Source: Flavobacteriaceae bacterium (GTDB lineage: Bacteria; Bacteroidota; Bacteroidia; Flavobacteriales; Weeksellaceae). From it: a stretch of DNA of 38,815 nucleotides. The position numbers and the translations under genes were made by a program. The notes below the pieces were generated by a model. The model was not told the origin of the DNA and searched no databases. It saw only the letters and a program-made list of their open reading frames with translations. Shown here in pieces: positions 1-9,091 of the stretch. Every line of letters begins with the position of its first letter. Positions within the stretch are counted from its first letter, which is position 1. The stretch spans positions 1-38,815 of the forward strand of contig JAISSC010000226.1 in NCBI GenBank assembly GCA_031273305.1, written 5' to 3'.

Positions 1-1
1 A

Positions 2-379
2 ACAACATCGGGAACATCATACTTTCCTATAGGTAAACTTGGTGATTTGGAAATATCCTATAAATTAACAGGAAGTACAATTTCCCCGACTATTAAGAAT
101 ACCGGAAATACATCTATAACAACCGTAACATCATACAATATATACAGGGTTTTAGGTACGGGTCTTCCTTATAATACTTACTACTTAGGCAGCACTATAC
201 CATCATCATCCCTGACATCAGGTGGGGATGCAGTAACTATGGGTAATAATGTCACTAACACTATTGGATTATATTTTAAGTTTTGGGTATATAACCCCGA
301 CATAGGAGCGTTTGAGTTTGAGACATTTCAGGTAACAGCAGACCGGATGATAGTAAAATATATATGGGAAAACAATTAA
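2..379 (+). CDS. 3' part of a paralogous predicted exported protein (array member A, truncated by window start)
   Basis: Frame is open from base 2 (TTSGTSYFPIGKLGDLEISYKLTGSTISPTIKNTGNT...) and closely matches the C-terminal half of ORF 2659..3531. Confidence 0.8.
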   Translation, partial: TTSGTSYFPIGKLGDLEISYKLTGSTISPTIKNTGNTSITTVTSYNIYRVLGTGLPYNTYYLGSTIPSSSLTSGGDAVTMGNNVTNTIGLYFKFWVYNPDIGAFEFETFQVTADRMIVKYIWENN

Positions 380-439
380 TGCTACGGATACACCGTAGGA
401 CGAACAATAATTTGGTATAACAATTTAACAGATAAAAAA

Positions 440-1249
440 ATGATCGGACTAAACCATATCTTTTCTCACATCTTTGGGCGGGCAGTGCAACTGTTTGATA
501 AGCCGTTAGCCTCCTTCCCGGGAATTTGTTGTATCCGTTTTGCCCTTGTGGCAATGGCGTTCGGGGCTGCCCGCATGGAAGCACAAGTAATTATCGGCGG
601 AACATCCCCGGCAAAAGAAGGAACTCTCCTCGACCTTAATTCCGACACCAAAGGCGGCTTGCTGCTCTCGAATGTGTATTTGGAAAACTTAACGAAAATC
701 CCTGAAAGTTTTCCGGGTATATCAGGTTTGGAAGAGCAGCCTTTGGCTGATGCCAGAGAGAAATTTACAGGAGCTATCGTTTATAACGCCAACTCTTCTA
801 TCGGACAAGGCACAGGCATCTATGAATGGAGCGACACTAAGTGGAACTACTACGTTAGTGGAAAAATTGATAAGCCTACGGAAACAATTACCGGGACTAT
901 ATCAACAACAACACCGCTTATTATAGGTGAACTTGGTGATTTGGAAATATATTATATATTAAAAGTATCCAGAATTTACCCGATGCTTAGGAATAATGGG
1001 GGCACAGAAATAACCGTACCGATCAATGCCCACAGAGCAGGGGGAGGTCCCTACGATCCTTATGGCTATAGTGGAAATAGATCATTAATGCCGAGTGAGG
1101 AAACAGACCTATATAATCACGATAACGTTTCTGGATTATATTACAGGATTTGGATATATAACCCTGAAATAGATAAAGAGTTAGAGTTTGAGACACGCTA
1201 TATATCAGCAACCGAGATAATGATAAGATATATATCTAAAGGAGATTAA
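440..1249 (+). CDS. Paralogous predicted exported protein (array member B)
   Basis: ORF with hydrophobic N-terminal segment ending ...AARMEAQV; shares LLDLNSDTKGGLLLSNV, GIYEWS.TKWNYY and GLYYRIWIYNPEI motifs with the neighbouring paralogues. Confidence 0.85.
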   Translation: MIGLNHIFSHIFGRAVQLFDKPLASFPGICCIRFALVAMAFGAARMEAQVIIGGTSPAKEGTLLDLNSDTKGGLLLSNVYLENLTKIPESFPGISGLEEQPLADAREKFTGAIVYNANSSIGQGTGIYEWSDTKWNYYVSGKIDKPTETITGTISTTTPLIIGELGDLEIYYILKVSRIYPMLRNNGGTEITVPINAHRAGGGPYDPYGYSGNRSLMPSEETDLYNHDNVSGLYYRIWIYNPEIDKELEFETRYISATEIMIRYISKGD

Positions 1250-1271
1250 TATTTCAAAAGGGCTTGATTTT

Positions 1272-1399
1272 CATAACCACAGGTCGCCGACCTGCGGGCA
1301 ACGACAACCAATGACACCGCCTGAAAGGCGGGACTAGTCTTGCCTTTCAGGCAAAGAGTGGGGTGGGTACTCTCCGCAGGTCAGCGACCTGCGGTTATG
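1272..1399. repeat. Nested palindromic intergenic element (BIME/MITE-like)
   Basis: Arms 1272-1297 (cataaccacaggtcgccgacctgcgg) and 1374-1399 (ccgcaggtcagcgacctgcggttatg) are inverted with 2 mismatches in 26; inner 11-bp perfect inverted repeat gcctgaaaggc (1319-1329)/gcctttcaggc (1342-1352). Confidence 0.85.
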
Positions 1400-1455
1400 A
1401 AGATTCCGCCCTCCGGGCTTTCAAAAATCATTTAGGGTGATGCATAGTCAAAATC

Positions 1456-1493
1456 AGGACATAGAGATGCTCAAAATTGGGACGTCTCTACAT
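1456..1493. repeat. Degenerate palindrome sharing 18 bp with a second intergenic copy
   Basis: aaattgggacgtctctac (1474-1491) is the exact reverse complement of 33951-33968. Confidence 0.75.
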
Positions 1494-1741
1494 CGTCGTT
1501 CCTCCTCACAATAGTATGATATTGCTCACCTGCGGTTATCAACGACAAATTACAAACTGCTGTTTATCAATGGTTTGTTTCATAGTTCCTACTCGCAAAA
1601 ACAGGGAAACGCACTTATTTCTCTGTTCATTTTGTAATAAATAATATTTTTATATTGCTTTATTGAAAAGTTTGTTGTAGTTTTACATAGTAATTTTACA
1701 TATAATTTTACATTAAACGACCTAACGAAAACTTTACAGCT

Positions 1742-2631
1742 ATGCCAAAAATGATCTACATATTTTCTTACATCCTTAAGGCGATGGCACAACTGCTTGA
1801 TTATAAGCAATTTACCCCCCCCCTCCGCATTTAGCATCCGGTAGTATTTATCTTGCCCTTGTGGTAATAATGCTTGGAGTTACCCATGTGGAGGCGCAGG
1901 TAACCATTGGTGGTGACAAACCTCCGGCAAAGGGAGTTATCCTAGACCTTAATTCCGACACCAAAGGTGGACTGTTGCTCACCAATGTGAAATTGGACGA
2001 AGACGACCTGACGAAAATCCCTGAAGATTTTCCGGGTATGTCTGATATATACAATTTAACGGACGGGGAGGAAAAAGATTTGGCTTTAACTGGTGCCAAA
2101 AATAATTTTAAAGGTGCGGTTGTTTACAACACCAACTCTGATGCCGGAAACGGTGAAGGCATCTATGTGTGGAGCGGTGAGAAATGGAACTACTACCTTA
2201 GTGGGAGAAATATTGATAATATTCCTATAAGAACTATTATACCTATGCCACTAACAATACCACCAGACGTAAACCTTGCCATAGGTGAACTTGATGATCT
2301 GCAAATATCCTATAGATTATCAGGGTCATCAGAAGGTGCTCTTTTCCCGACTTTTAAGAATAACGGGAGTACACCTATAACCATGACATACTATGTATTC
2401 AGGATTAGCAGAAATACAGTCCCTATTCTTTTTACCGAAACCGGAACTGAAACTATAGGCAAGGGTGCAAATACAAATATATATTCTTTAGGTAACCATA
2501 TTGGATTATATTACAAGTGGTGGATATATATCCATGAAACACATAGAGAGCTGGAGTTTGAGACATTCCAACTAGCAGAAAATAAGATGATGTTAAGATA
2601 TATATCGAAAAAACATCCGGATATACCGTAG
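1742..2631 (+). pseudogene. Paralogous predicted exported protein (array member C), frameshifted at a C9 tract; candidate phase-variable OFF allele
   Basis: ATG at 1742 gives MPKMIYIFSYILKAMAQLLDYKQFTPPLRI* (stop TAG 1832-1834). The mature domain is open in another frame (ORF 1861..2631, ...VVIMLGVTHVEAQVTIGG). One extra C in the tract at 1815-1823 joins them as ...DYKQFTPPPPHLASGSIYLALVVIMLGVTHVEAQVTIGG, matching the paralogue layout. Confidence 0.85.
1815..1823 (+). repeat. C9 homopolymer tract (candidate contingency tract)
   Basis: Nine consecutive C read directly at 1815-1823, within the coding region between start codon and mature domain. Confidence 0.95.
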
Positions 2632-2658
2632 AACGATCAATAATTTAACAGATAAAAA

Positions 2659-3531
2659 ATGAACAGACTAAACCATATCTTTTATCACATCTTTTGGCGG
2701 ATAGCGCAACTGTTTGACCATAAGCCGTTTGTCTCCTCCCTGAGAATTTATTGTATCTGCTTTGCCCTTATGACAATAACGTTCGGGGCTTCCCGCCTGG
2801 AGGCGCAGGTAAGTATAACCATCGGTACCTATGAGCCGGAGGCTCCTGCAAAGGGAACTCTCCTCGACCTTAATTCCGGTACCAAAGGCGGCGGACTGCT
2901 GCTTACCAATGTGGAATTATCCGACCTGACGGAAATCCCCAACAGTTTTCCGGGTATGTCCGAGATATATGATCTAGTGGAAGGGATTGAAAAGGATTCG
3001 ATTTTAACTGATGCCAAAGAGAAATTTAAAGGTGCGGTTGTTTACAACTCCGACGATTCTATCGGAAACGGCGAAGGTATCTATATCTGGAGTGGCACGG
3101 AATGGAACTACTATATTAATGGGAAGATCGACTATGCCCCTCTTCCTGTAAAAACTACTATACATATGCCAACATCAACATCGCAACCATTAGACTCTCT
3201 TATAGGTAAACTTGGTGATTTGGAAATATCCTATGAATTAACAGGAAGTACAATTTCCCCGACTATTAAGAATACCGGAAATACACCTATAAACGTAACA
3301 TACAATGTTTACAGGCATGAAGATTCAGCTAGATATACCTACAACAACAGTATATCCATAGGACAAAGTGTGAGTGTATCTATATTTAATAATGTCACTA
3401 ACTCTGTTGGATTATATTGTAAGTCTTGGATATATAACCATGAAACACAGGAAGAATTAGAGTTTGAGACATTACAGGTAACAACAGACCGAATGATAGT
3501 AAAATATATATCGAACATTAATGCTCCGTGA
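2659..3531 (+). CDS. Paralogous predicted exported protein (array member D)
   Basis: MNRLNHIFYHIFWRIAQLFDHKPFVSSLRIYCICFALMTITFGASRLEAQV...; same family motifs. Confidence 0.85.
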   Translation: MNRLNHIFYHIFWRIAQLFDHKPFVSSLRIYCICFALMTITFGASRLEAQVSITIGTYEPEAPAKGTLLDLNSGTKGGGLLLTNVELSDLTEIPNSFPGMSEIYDLVEGIEKDSILTDAKEKFKGAVVYNSDDSIGNGEGIYIWSGTEWNYYINGKIDYAPLPVKTTIHMPTSTSQPLDSLIGKLGDLEISYELTGSTISPTIKNTGNTPINVTYNVYRHEDSARYTYNNSISIGQSVSVSIFNNVTNSVGLYCKSWIYNHETQEELEFETLQVTTDRMIVKYISNINAP

Positions 3532-3582
3532 TACACCGGAGGGCGATCAATAATTTGGTATAACAATTTAACAGATAAAAAA

Positions 3583-4392
3583 ATGATCAGACTAAACCAT
3601 ATCTTTTCTCACATCTTTGGGCGGGCAGTGCAACTATTTGACTATAAACCGTTAGCCTCCTCCTCTGGAATTTGTTGTATCCGTTTTGCCCTTGTGGCAA
3701 TGGCGTTAGGGGCTGCCCGCATGGAAGCACAAGTAATTATCGGCGGAACATCCCCGGCAAAAGAAGGAACTCTCCTCGACCTTAATTCCGACACCAAAGG
3801 CGGTTTGCTGCTCTCTAACGTGTATTTAAACAACCTAACGGAATTTCCTGAAAGTTTTCCGGGAATATCCGGTTTGGAAGAGCCGGATTTAGCTAATGCC
3901 AAAGATGATCTTAAAAGTGCTATTATTTACAACACCAACCCTTCTATAGGACAGGGCAAAGGCATCTATGAATGGAACGGTACCAAATGGAACTACTATG
4001 TTAGTGGGAGAATTGAGGAGCCTACGGAAACAAGAATTGAGACTATATCAACAACAACACCTATTATTATAGGTAAAGTTGGTGAATTGGAAATGTCCTA
4101 TGTATTAAGTGGAAGTTCATTTCAACCTACTTTTACGAATAAAGGGAGTACACCTATAACCGTACTAGTCAATATCTTCAGATCAGAAAAAACCTACGGA
4201 CAGTATGGCTATGATAGTACTGAGGCTTTACAACCGGGTGGAAGTACAAATATATATATTATTAACAATAACGATGGATTATATTATAGGATTTGGATAT
4301 ATAACCCTGAAATAGATAAAGTGTTAGAGTTTGAGACATTCCATATAACAACTGACAAGATAATGATAAGATATATATCGAAAGGAGATTAA
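3583..4392 (+). CDS. Paralogous predicted exported protein (array member E, near-duplicate of B at both ends)
   Basis: N-terminal region nearly identical to ORF 440..1249; same C-terminal IMIRYISKGD. Confidence 0.85.
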   Translation: MIRLNHIFSHIFGRAVQLFDYKPLASSSGICCIRFALVAMALGAARMEAQVIIGGTSPAKEGTLLDLNSDTKGGLLLSNVYLNNLTEFPESFPGISGLEEPDLANAKDDLKSAIIYNTNPSIGQGKGIYEWNGTKWNYYVSGRIEEPTETRIETISTTTPIIIGKVGELEMSYVLSGSSFQPTFTNKGSTPITVLVNIFRSEKTYGQYGYDSTEALQPGGSTNIYIINNNDGLYYRIWIYNPEIDKVLEFETFHITTDKIMIRYISKGD

Positions 4393-4489
4393 TATTTCAA
4401 AAGGGCTTGATTTTCATAACCACAGGTCACCAACCTTCGGAAAGAGTAACCACTTCCAAACGACTGCTTGAAAGGCAGGACATTCTGTA

Positions 4490-6109
4490 CTAATTCGGAA
4501 AAAATTGTAATTTTCTGGAAATACTTTTTCCTTCAGGGGTTTTTAGCTTCATAATCAATTGGGGATATATCTGTACGGGATAAGGAATAGAGATAGAAAT
4601 ATGATTTTCTCCCGATACCAGTTTTGCTTTTTCGGAATAAACCTGCTGCCCGGAATAGGCAAAAAACTGTATTTCCACAATTCCGGCTCTTTCGGAAAAC
4701 ATCTTTATATGTAAAATATCTTTTACCGGATTGGGGTATGCGTATAAACCACCTGAAGACGCCTCTGTTTCATCAAGGGAAAGAGAACCCAGTACGGAAT
4801 TAAAATCAGGAATTCCATATCCCTGCTGATTGGAGGGATTTGCATACAAACTTGCCGATTCTCGTATCTTTTGCCGTATGACGGAGGGTAAAACATTCGG
4901 GTAAGCCTGAACCAGACAGGCAATTGCTCCTGCCATAATCGGGGAAGAAAAAGAAGTACCGCTTCCGGATAAGATTATCCCCAACTCATTAACGGTAAGT
5001 GCTCCCTGTCCCAATGCACTCACATCTGGCTTAATTCTTCCGTCTGCACTAGGCCCGTACGAGGAAAATGCGGCAGAATATCCGCTACCTGTTACTGCTC
5101 CGATAGAAAAAACATCTTCCGCATCTGCGGGGACAGATATTTTATGCCAGGGTTTATTTCCCTCGTTTCCGGCGGCTACCACTACAAAAATACCTTTTTC
5201 CGCAGCCATCTGTGCTCCTCTTGAGATAAAAGAGGTTTTTCCGTCCAGGTCAGAGATAGAATAATCATAACGGGGATCGTCAAACATAGTATATCCCAAT
5301 GAAGTATTGATTATATCAACTCCCAAACTGTCGGCTCTTTCAGCTGCTGCAATCCACCAGACCTCTTCCTGAGGGATCTCTACATCATTTGTCTCCGTAA
5401 TGAATAAATAAAAATCAGCATCAATGGCAGTTCCCTTATACTGACCGGGAATATTCCCTCCGATAGTGGATAAAACCCTAGTTCCATGATTATTTTCCGA
5501 ATAAATATTATTGTTGCCCTTTACAAAATTATATCCGCCTTTAATTTGATTATTCGTCCTGATATAGTCAAAAGCAGGGACAGTATCTACACCTGGAAAT
5601 CCGGCATCAATAATGGCAATGGTAACGTTTTCACCCGTATAGCCCAAATCATGCAGATGATTCAACCCTATTTGTTCGATTTGAGTGTCTGTGTAAACGG
5701 AAGAATTTTTAAACTCGGAAGAAATGAACTCCGGATCTGTAGTTTTAAAATTGGTAAGATTCTTCACAAAGGATTCTATTCCCTGAACACATCCCAGCGA
5801 CAAAAGTTCTGTTCTCTGCACATCGCTGATCTCTGCAAAAACTCCGTTAAACCATTTGGAAACGGCAATAACCGGGATATTTAGATTTTTAACTGCTGTT
5901 ACATAATCGGCTTGAACCGGAACATCCGTATCCGATAAAGGAATATTATATTTTATCCTCCTGTCCAGTGCTTTTTGAGTAAGCATTTCCGTAGGAGCAG
6001 AAAAATAATACGAAGCCGAAGGTTTGTCTTTAAATTTAACCAGAACTAATTCCTGAGAAAAAGAAAGAGCAAATAAAAATAAATGTAATACACAAAATAA
6101 TCTCCTCAT
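4490..6109 (-). CDS. S8 family (subtilisin-like) serine peptidase with T9SS type A sorting domain
   Basis: Catalytic-type motifs AIIDAGFPG, HGTRV, SGSGTSFSSPIMAGA; C-terminal YPNPVKDILHI...; N-terminal signal peptide. Confidence 0.9.
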   Translation of the reverse strand: MRRLFCVLHLFLFALSFSQELVLVKFKDKPSASYYFSAPTEMLTQKALDRRIKYNIPLSDTDVPVQADYVTAVKNLNIPVIAVSKWFNGVFAEISDVQRTELLSLGCVQGIESFVKNLTNFKTTDPEFISSEFKNSSVYTDTQIEQIGLNHLHDLGYTGENVTIAIIDAGFPGVDTVPAFDYIRTNNQIKGGYNFVKGNNNIYSENNHGTRVLSTIGGNIPGQYKGTAIDADFYLFITETNDVEIPQEEVWWIAAAERADSLGVDIINTSLGYTMFDDPRYDYSISDLDGKTSFISRGAQMAAEKGIFVVVAAGNEGNKPWHKISVPADAEDVFSIGAVTGSGYSAAFSSYGPSADGRIKPDVSALGQGALTVNELGIILSGSGTSFSSPIMAGAIACLVQAYPNVLPSVIRQKIRESASLYANPSNQQGYGIPDFNSVLGSLSLDETEASSGGLYAYPNPVKDILHIKMFSERAGIVEIQFFAYSGQQVYSEKAKLVSGENHISISIPYPVQIYPQLIMKLKTPEGKSISRKLQFFPN

Positions 6110-6202
6110 TTTGACCGATACTTTAGATAACTACAAAGATACTAAAAAGTTTTTTTCATTCAGGATTTACAGGCAAAATATAAAATAACTGCCAATATTC
6201 CT

Positions 6203-6210
6203 ATATTTGT
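6203..6210 (+). promoter_or_regulatory. Putative Bacteroidota -7 element (TATATTTG) for purK
   Basis: Matches TAnnTTTG about 25 bp upstream of the purK start; no clear -33 element seen. Confidence 0.4.
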
Positions 6211-6231
6211 ATCGTAAACTAAATTAATCGG

Positions 6232-7356
6232 ATGAAAATAGGTATTCTCGGAGGAGGACAACTGGGGCGGATGTTTATGCAGAACGCAATGAATTATCCC
6301 TATGAAATTTATTTTCTGGAACCGGATGACCAAGCACCGTGTTCCCTGTTTGGGGAATATTTCACACAAGGAAATTTCAAAGACTACCGGACTGTTCTGG
6401 ATTTCGGAAGAGATAAAGACATACTTAGCATTGAGATAGAAAATGTTAATGTCAGTGCACTTAAAGAACTTCAAAAACAGGGTAAAAAAATAATTCCAAG
6501 TCCGGAGTGTTTGGAGACCATAAAGGATAAAGGATTACAAAAAGAGTTTTATATACACTATAATCTCCCGACCGCCGAATTTTATCTGGTGGAGGACAAA
6601 CAGGAACTGTTAAACCATAATTCGTTGAGTTTTCCGTTTATACAGAAACTACGTGTAGGAGGATACGACGGCAAGGGAGTGCAACTGATAAAAAGCGAAG
6701 CAGAGCTGGATAAAGTCTGGGACGAGCCTTCTGTAATAGAAAAAGCAGTCCTAATAGAAAAAGAGTTATCCGTGTTGGTTTCCAAGAATGAAGAAGGGGA
6801 AATGAAAGTCTTCGATGTGGTAGAAATGGTTTTTAACGAACGGCTCAATTTGGTAGATTATCTGTTTTCTCCGGCTGATGTGGAACCCGAAATAGCCGAA
6901 AAAGCAAAGGAGATAAGTCTGAAAGCGGTAGATTCCTTTCAGTCCGAAGGGATATTTTGTGTAGAATTATTTTTATTGAAAAACGGCGTAATTCTGATAA
7001 ATGAAATAGCCCCCAGAGTTCATAACAGCGGGCATCAGACCATCGAGGCAAACGTATCTTCCCAATATGACCAAATGCTTCGTGCTTTAGTTAATTTACC
7101 TTTGGGAGATATTTCTACCCGTGAATTTTCGGCTATGGTGAATTTAGTCGGGGAGCCTGCACATGAAGGAGAAGCAGAATATACCGGACTGGATAAATTG
7201 GTATCTTTGCCTAAGACCTATATTCATGTATATGGAAAAAAAATAACCAAACCGGGAAGAAAGATGGGACATGTCACCGTTTTAGGGAAGCATAAGTCCG
7301 AAATAGAAGAAAAAATACGATTCATAAAGTCTAACGTAAAAATTATTTCAAAATGA
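6232..7356 (+). CDS. purK: 5-(carboxyamino)imidazole ribonucleotide synthase
   Basis: ATP-grasp protein starting [15 protein letters not shown]; directly followed by and overlapping purE. Confidence 0.95.
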   Translation: MKIGILGGGQLGRMFMQNAMNYPYEIYFLEPDDQAPCSLFGEYFTQGNFKDYRTVLDFGRDKDILSIEIENVNVSALKELQKQGKKIIPSPECLETIKDKGLQKEFYIHYNLPTAEFYLVEDKQELLNHNSLSFPFIQKLRVGGYDGKGVQLIKSEAELDKVWDEPSVIEKAVLIEKELSVLVSKNEEGEMKVFDVVEMVFNERLNLVDYLFSPADVEPEIAEKAKEISLKAVDSFQSEGIFCVELFLLKNGVILINEIAPRVHNSGHQTIEANVSSQYDQMLRALVNLPLGDISTREFSAMVNLVGEPAHEGEAEYTGLDKLVSLPKTYIHVYGKKITKPGRKMGHVTVLGKHKSEIEEKIRFIKSNVKIISK

Positions 7357-7868
7357 GTACAGCTTTAGTAGGAATTATTATGGGAAGCGATAGTGACCTT
7401 CCTGTTATGGAACAGGCAGCGGAAATATTAAACGAGCTAAAAATACCGTATGAACTGACTATCGTTTCTGCTCATCGGACACCGGATCGTATGGCTGACT
7501 ATTCCCGATCTGCTTATGAGAGAGGATTAAAGGTGATTATTGCCGGAGCCGGAGGTGCCGCACATCTTCCCGGAATGGTAGCTTCCCAAACTTCACTTCC
7601 GGTGATCGGGGTTCCGATCAAATCTTCTAATTCTATTGACGGATGGGATTCTATTCTTTCGATATTACAGATGCCAAACGGAATACCGGTAGCTACCGTA
7701 GCCCTGAATGCAGCAAAAAATGCAGGTTTATTGGCTGCGCGGATTCTTTCTGCTTTTTCGGAAGAAATAACGAAACGGCTACAGGAATTTCAAAAGATAA
7801 ACGAGATTAAGGTTCTTCAGGCAGCGGAAAAGGTAAAGAAAAGATACCCTAACGATTTTGATGAATAA
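7353..7868 (+). CDS. purE: 5-(carboxyamino)imidazole ribonucleotide mutase
   Basis: [22 protein letters not shown] and [14 protein letters not shown] motifs; 4-bp ATGA overlap with purK. Confidence 0.96.
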   Translation: MSTALVGIIMGSDSDLPVMEQAAEILNELKIPYELTIVSAHRTPDRMADYSRSAYERGLKVIIAGAGGAAHLPGMVASQTSLPVIGVPIKSSNSIDGWDSILSILQMPNGIPVATVALNAAKNAGLLAARILSAFSEEITKRLQEFQKINEIKVLQAAEKVKKRYPNDFDE

Positions 7869-7872
7869 ATAG

Positions 7873-8727
7873 TTATTCCTTTTCCAGCTTGCTTTTAATC
7901 CGGTTTGCTTCTTTTATAAAATCAGATAATTTTTCCGTTTCGCCTTTTTCCAGATAAGATTTGAATTGATTGAGCTTATCCAGATAAATGTCAATGATAG
8001 GGAGGATATATTTGGCATTTTGCTCAAAAATCGGGAGCCACATGTTTACGGAACTTTTGGCTAAACGAACGGTGGAAGCGAACCCTCCTGCAGCAAGATC
8101 AAATATGGCAGCATCGTCTTTTTCCTTTTCCAGAACGGCAACCGCCAAAGCATAAGAAATAACATGGGAAAGATGAGAAACGTAGCCAACATGTTCGTCA
8201 TGGGATTCGGAATTCATAAGGATCAATCGGGAGCCTAAATGAGAATACAATTCGGAAACCAGACTTACTGCCTCTGGGAAAGACTCTTCAGGATTACATA
8301 TAATAGCTACACGGTCTTTAAATAACCCGTGAAAGGCTGCCGCAGGCCCGCTGTATTCCGTTCCTGCCATCGGGTGTGAGGGAACATAAGATTTCCGGTT
8401 AGGATGGTCTTTAACTTTTTGTATTAAAGACGATTTAGTTGAGCCGACATCTGTAACTACCACTCCGGGAGGAAGGAGATTCAGAATATACGGAAGAAGT
8501 TCAAGACTTACATCCACAGGTGTAGCCAGAATAACCAAATCGGCATTTTGTAATGCTTCTTCCAACGGTTGAATTTTATCTGCTATTCCCAATTCCACAG
8601 CTTGCTGCTCATGAAGCCCGGATTTATCTACTCCGGTAATCTCGGAAGCAAAACCGCTTTTCTTTAAATCCAGTGCGATAGAACCGCCTATTAAACCTAA
8701 TCCGATAATACTTATTCTCTTTGGCAT
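7873..8727 (-). CDS. tyrA: Prephenate dehydrogenase
   Basis: IIGLGLIGGSIALDLKKSG NAD-binding motif, TDVGSTKSSL, PSHPMAGTEYSG. Confidence 0.88.
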   Translation of the reverse strand: MPKRISIIGLGLIGGSIALDLKKSGFASEITGVDKSGLHEQQAVELGIADKIQPLEEALQNADLVILATPVDVSLELLPYILNLLPPGVVVTDVGSTKSSLIQKVKDHPNRKSYVPSHPMAGTEYSGPAAAFHGLFKDRVAIICNPEESFPEAVSLVSELYSHLGSRLILMNSESHDEHVGYVSHLSHVISYALAVAVLEKEKDDAAIFDLAAGGFASTVRLAKSSVNMWLPIFEQNAKYILPIIDIYLDKLNQFKSYLEKGETEKLSDFIKEANRIKSKLEKE

Positions 8728-8956
8728 CGTTTGTATAAATTATAAATCTTAACTTGAGTAATAAAAACCTTACTAATTATTTTCTTATATGTAAAAACAT
8801 CCTATGATTTACCCTATGCTATGACTACTAAGGTTCAGGACAAAAATACACAATTTGTCTTGTCCTAAAACAGGTTTACATAAAAAAAGTATAAAATGTA
8901 CAAAGCGGGTAAAGTTATTGGTTGAATCTGCGCGCTTATAAAAAGAGGATTAATTT

Positions 8957-8987
8957 TTTGCAGGGACGAAAAATAGTTGTACCTTTG
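8957..8987 (+). promoter_or_regulatory. Bacteroidota-type promoter for tRNA-fMet (TTTG-N19-TACCTTTG)
   Basis: TTTG 8957-8960 and TACCTTTG 8980-8987 separated by 19 bp, ending 14 bp before the tRNA. Confidence 0.75.
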
Positions 8988-9001
8988 CACTCGAAAAACA
9001 A

Positions 9002-9074
<73 letters not shown>

Positions 9075-9091
9075 CTAAATAACTGATTGAT

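Noticed and set aside
1250-1560. CRISPR-like array from repeated acctgcgg units
   Set aside because: Units are inverted palindromes with irregular spacing, not regular direct repeats with uniform spacers; no cas genes.
1589-1837. Minus-strand 82-aa ORF overlapping the start of array member C
   Set aside because: No recognisable features; overlaps the leader that is homologous to the other paralogues.
3642-3902. Minus-strand ORFs inside the paralogue array (also 466..651, 1848..2099, 2829..3017)
   Set aside because: They recur only because the sense genes are paralogous; codon pattern and motifs support the plus strand.
1-4392. Diversity-generating retroelement as the source of variable central regions
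   Set aside because: No reverse transcriptase or template repeat is visible, and differences are not restricted to adenine positions.
7857-7875. purE and tyrA converge with only 4 bp between stops
   Set aside because: Tight convergence is notable but common in compact bacterial genomes; no further signal.
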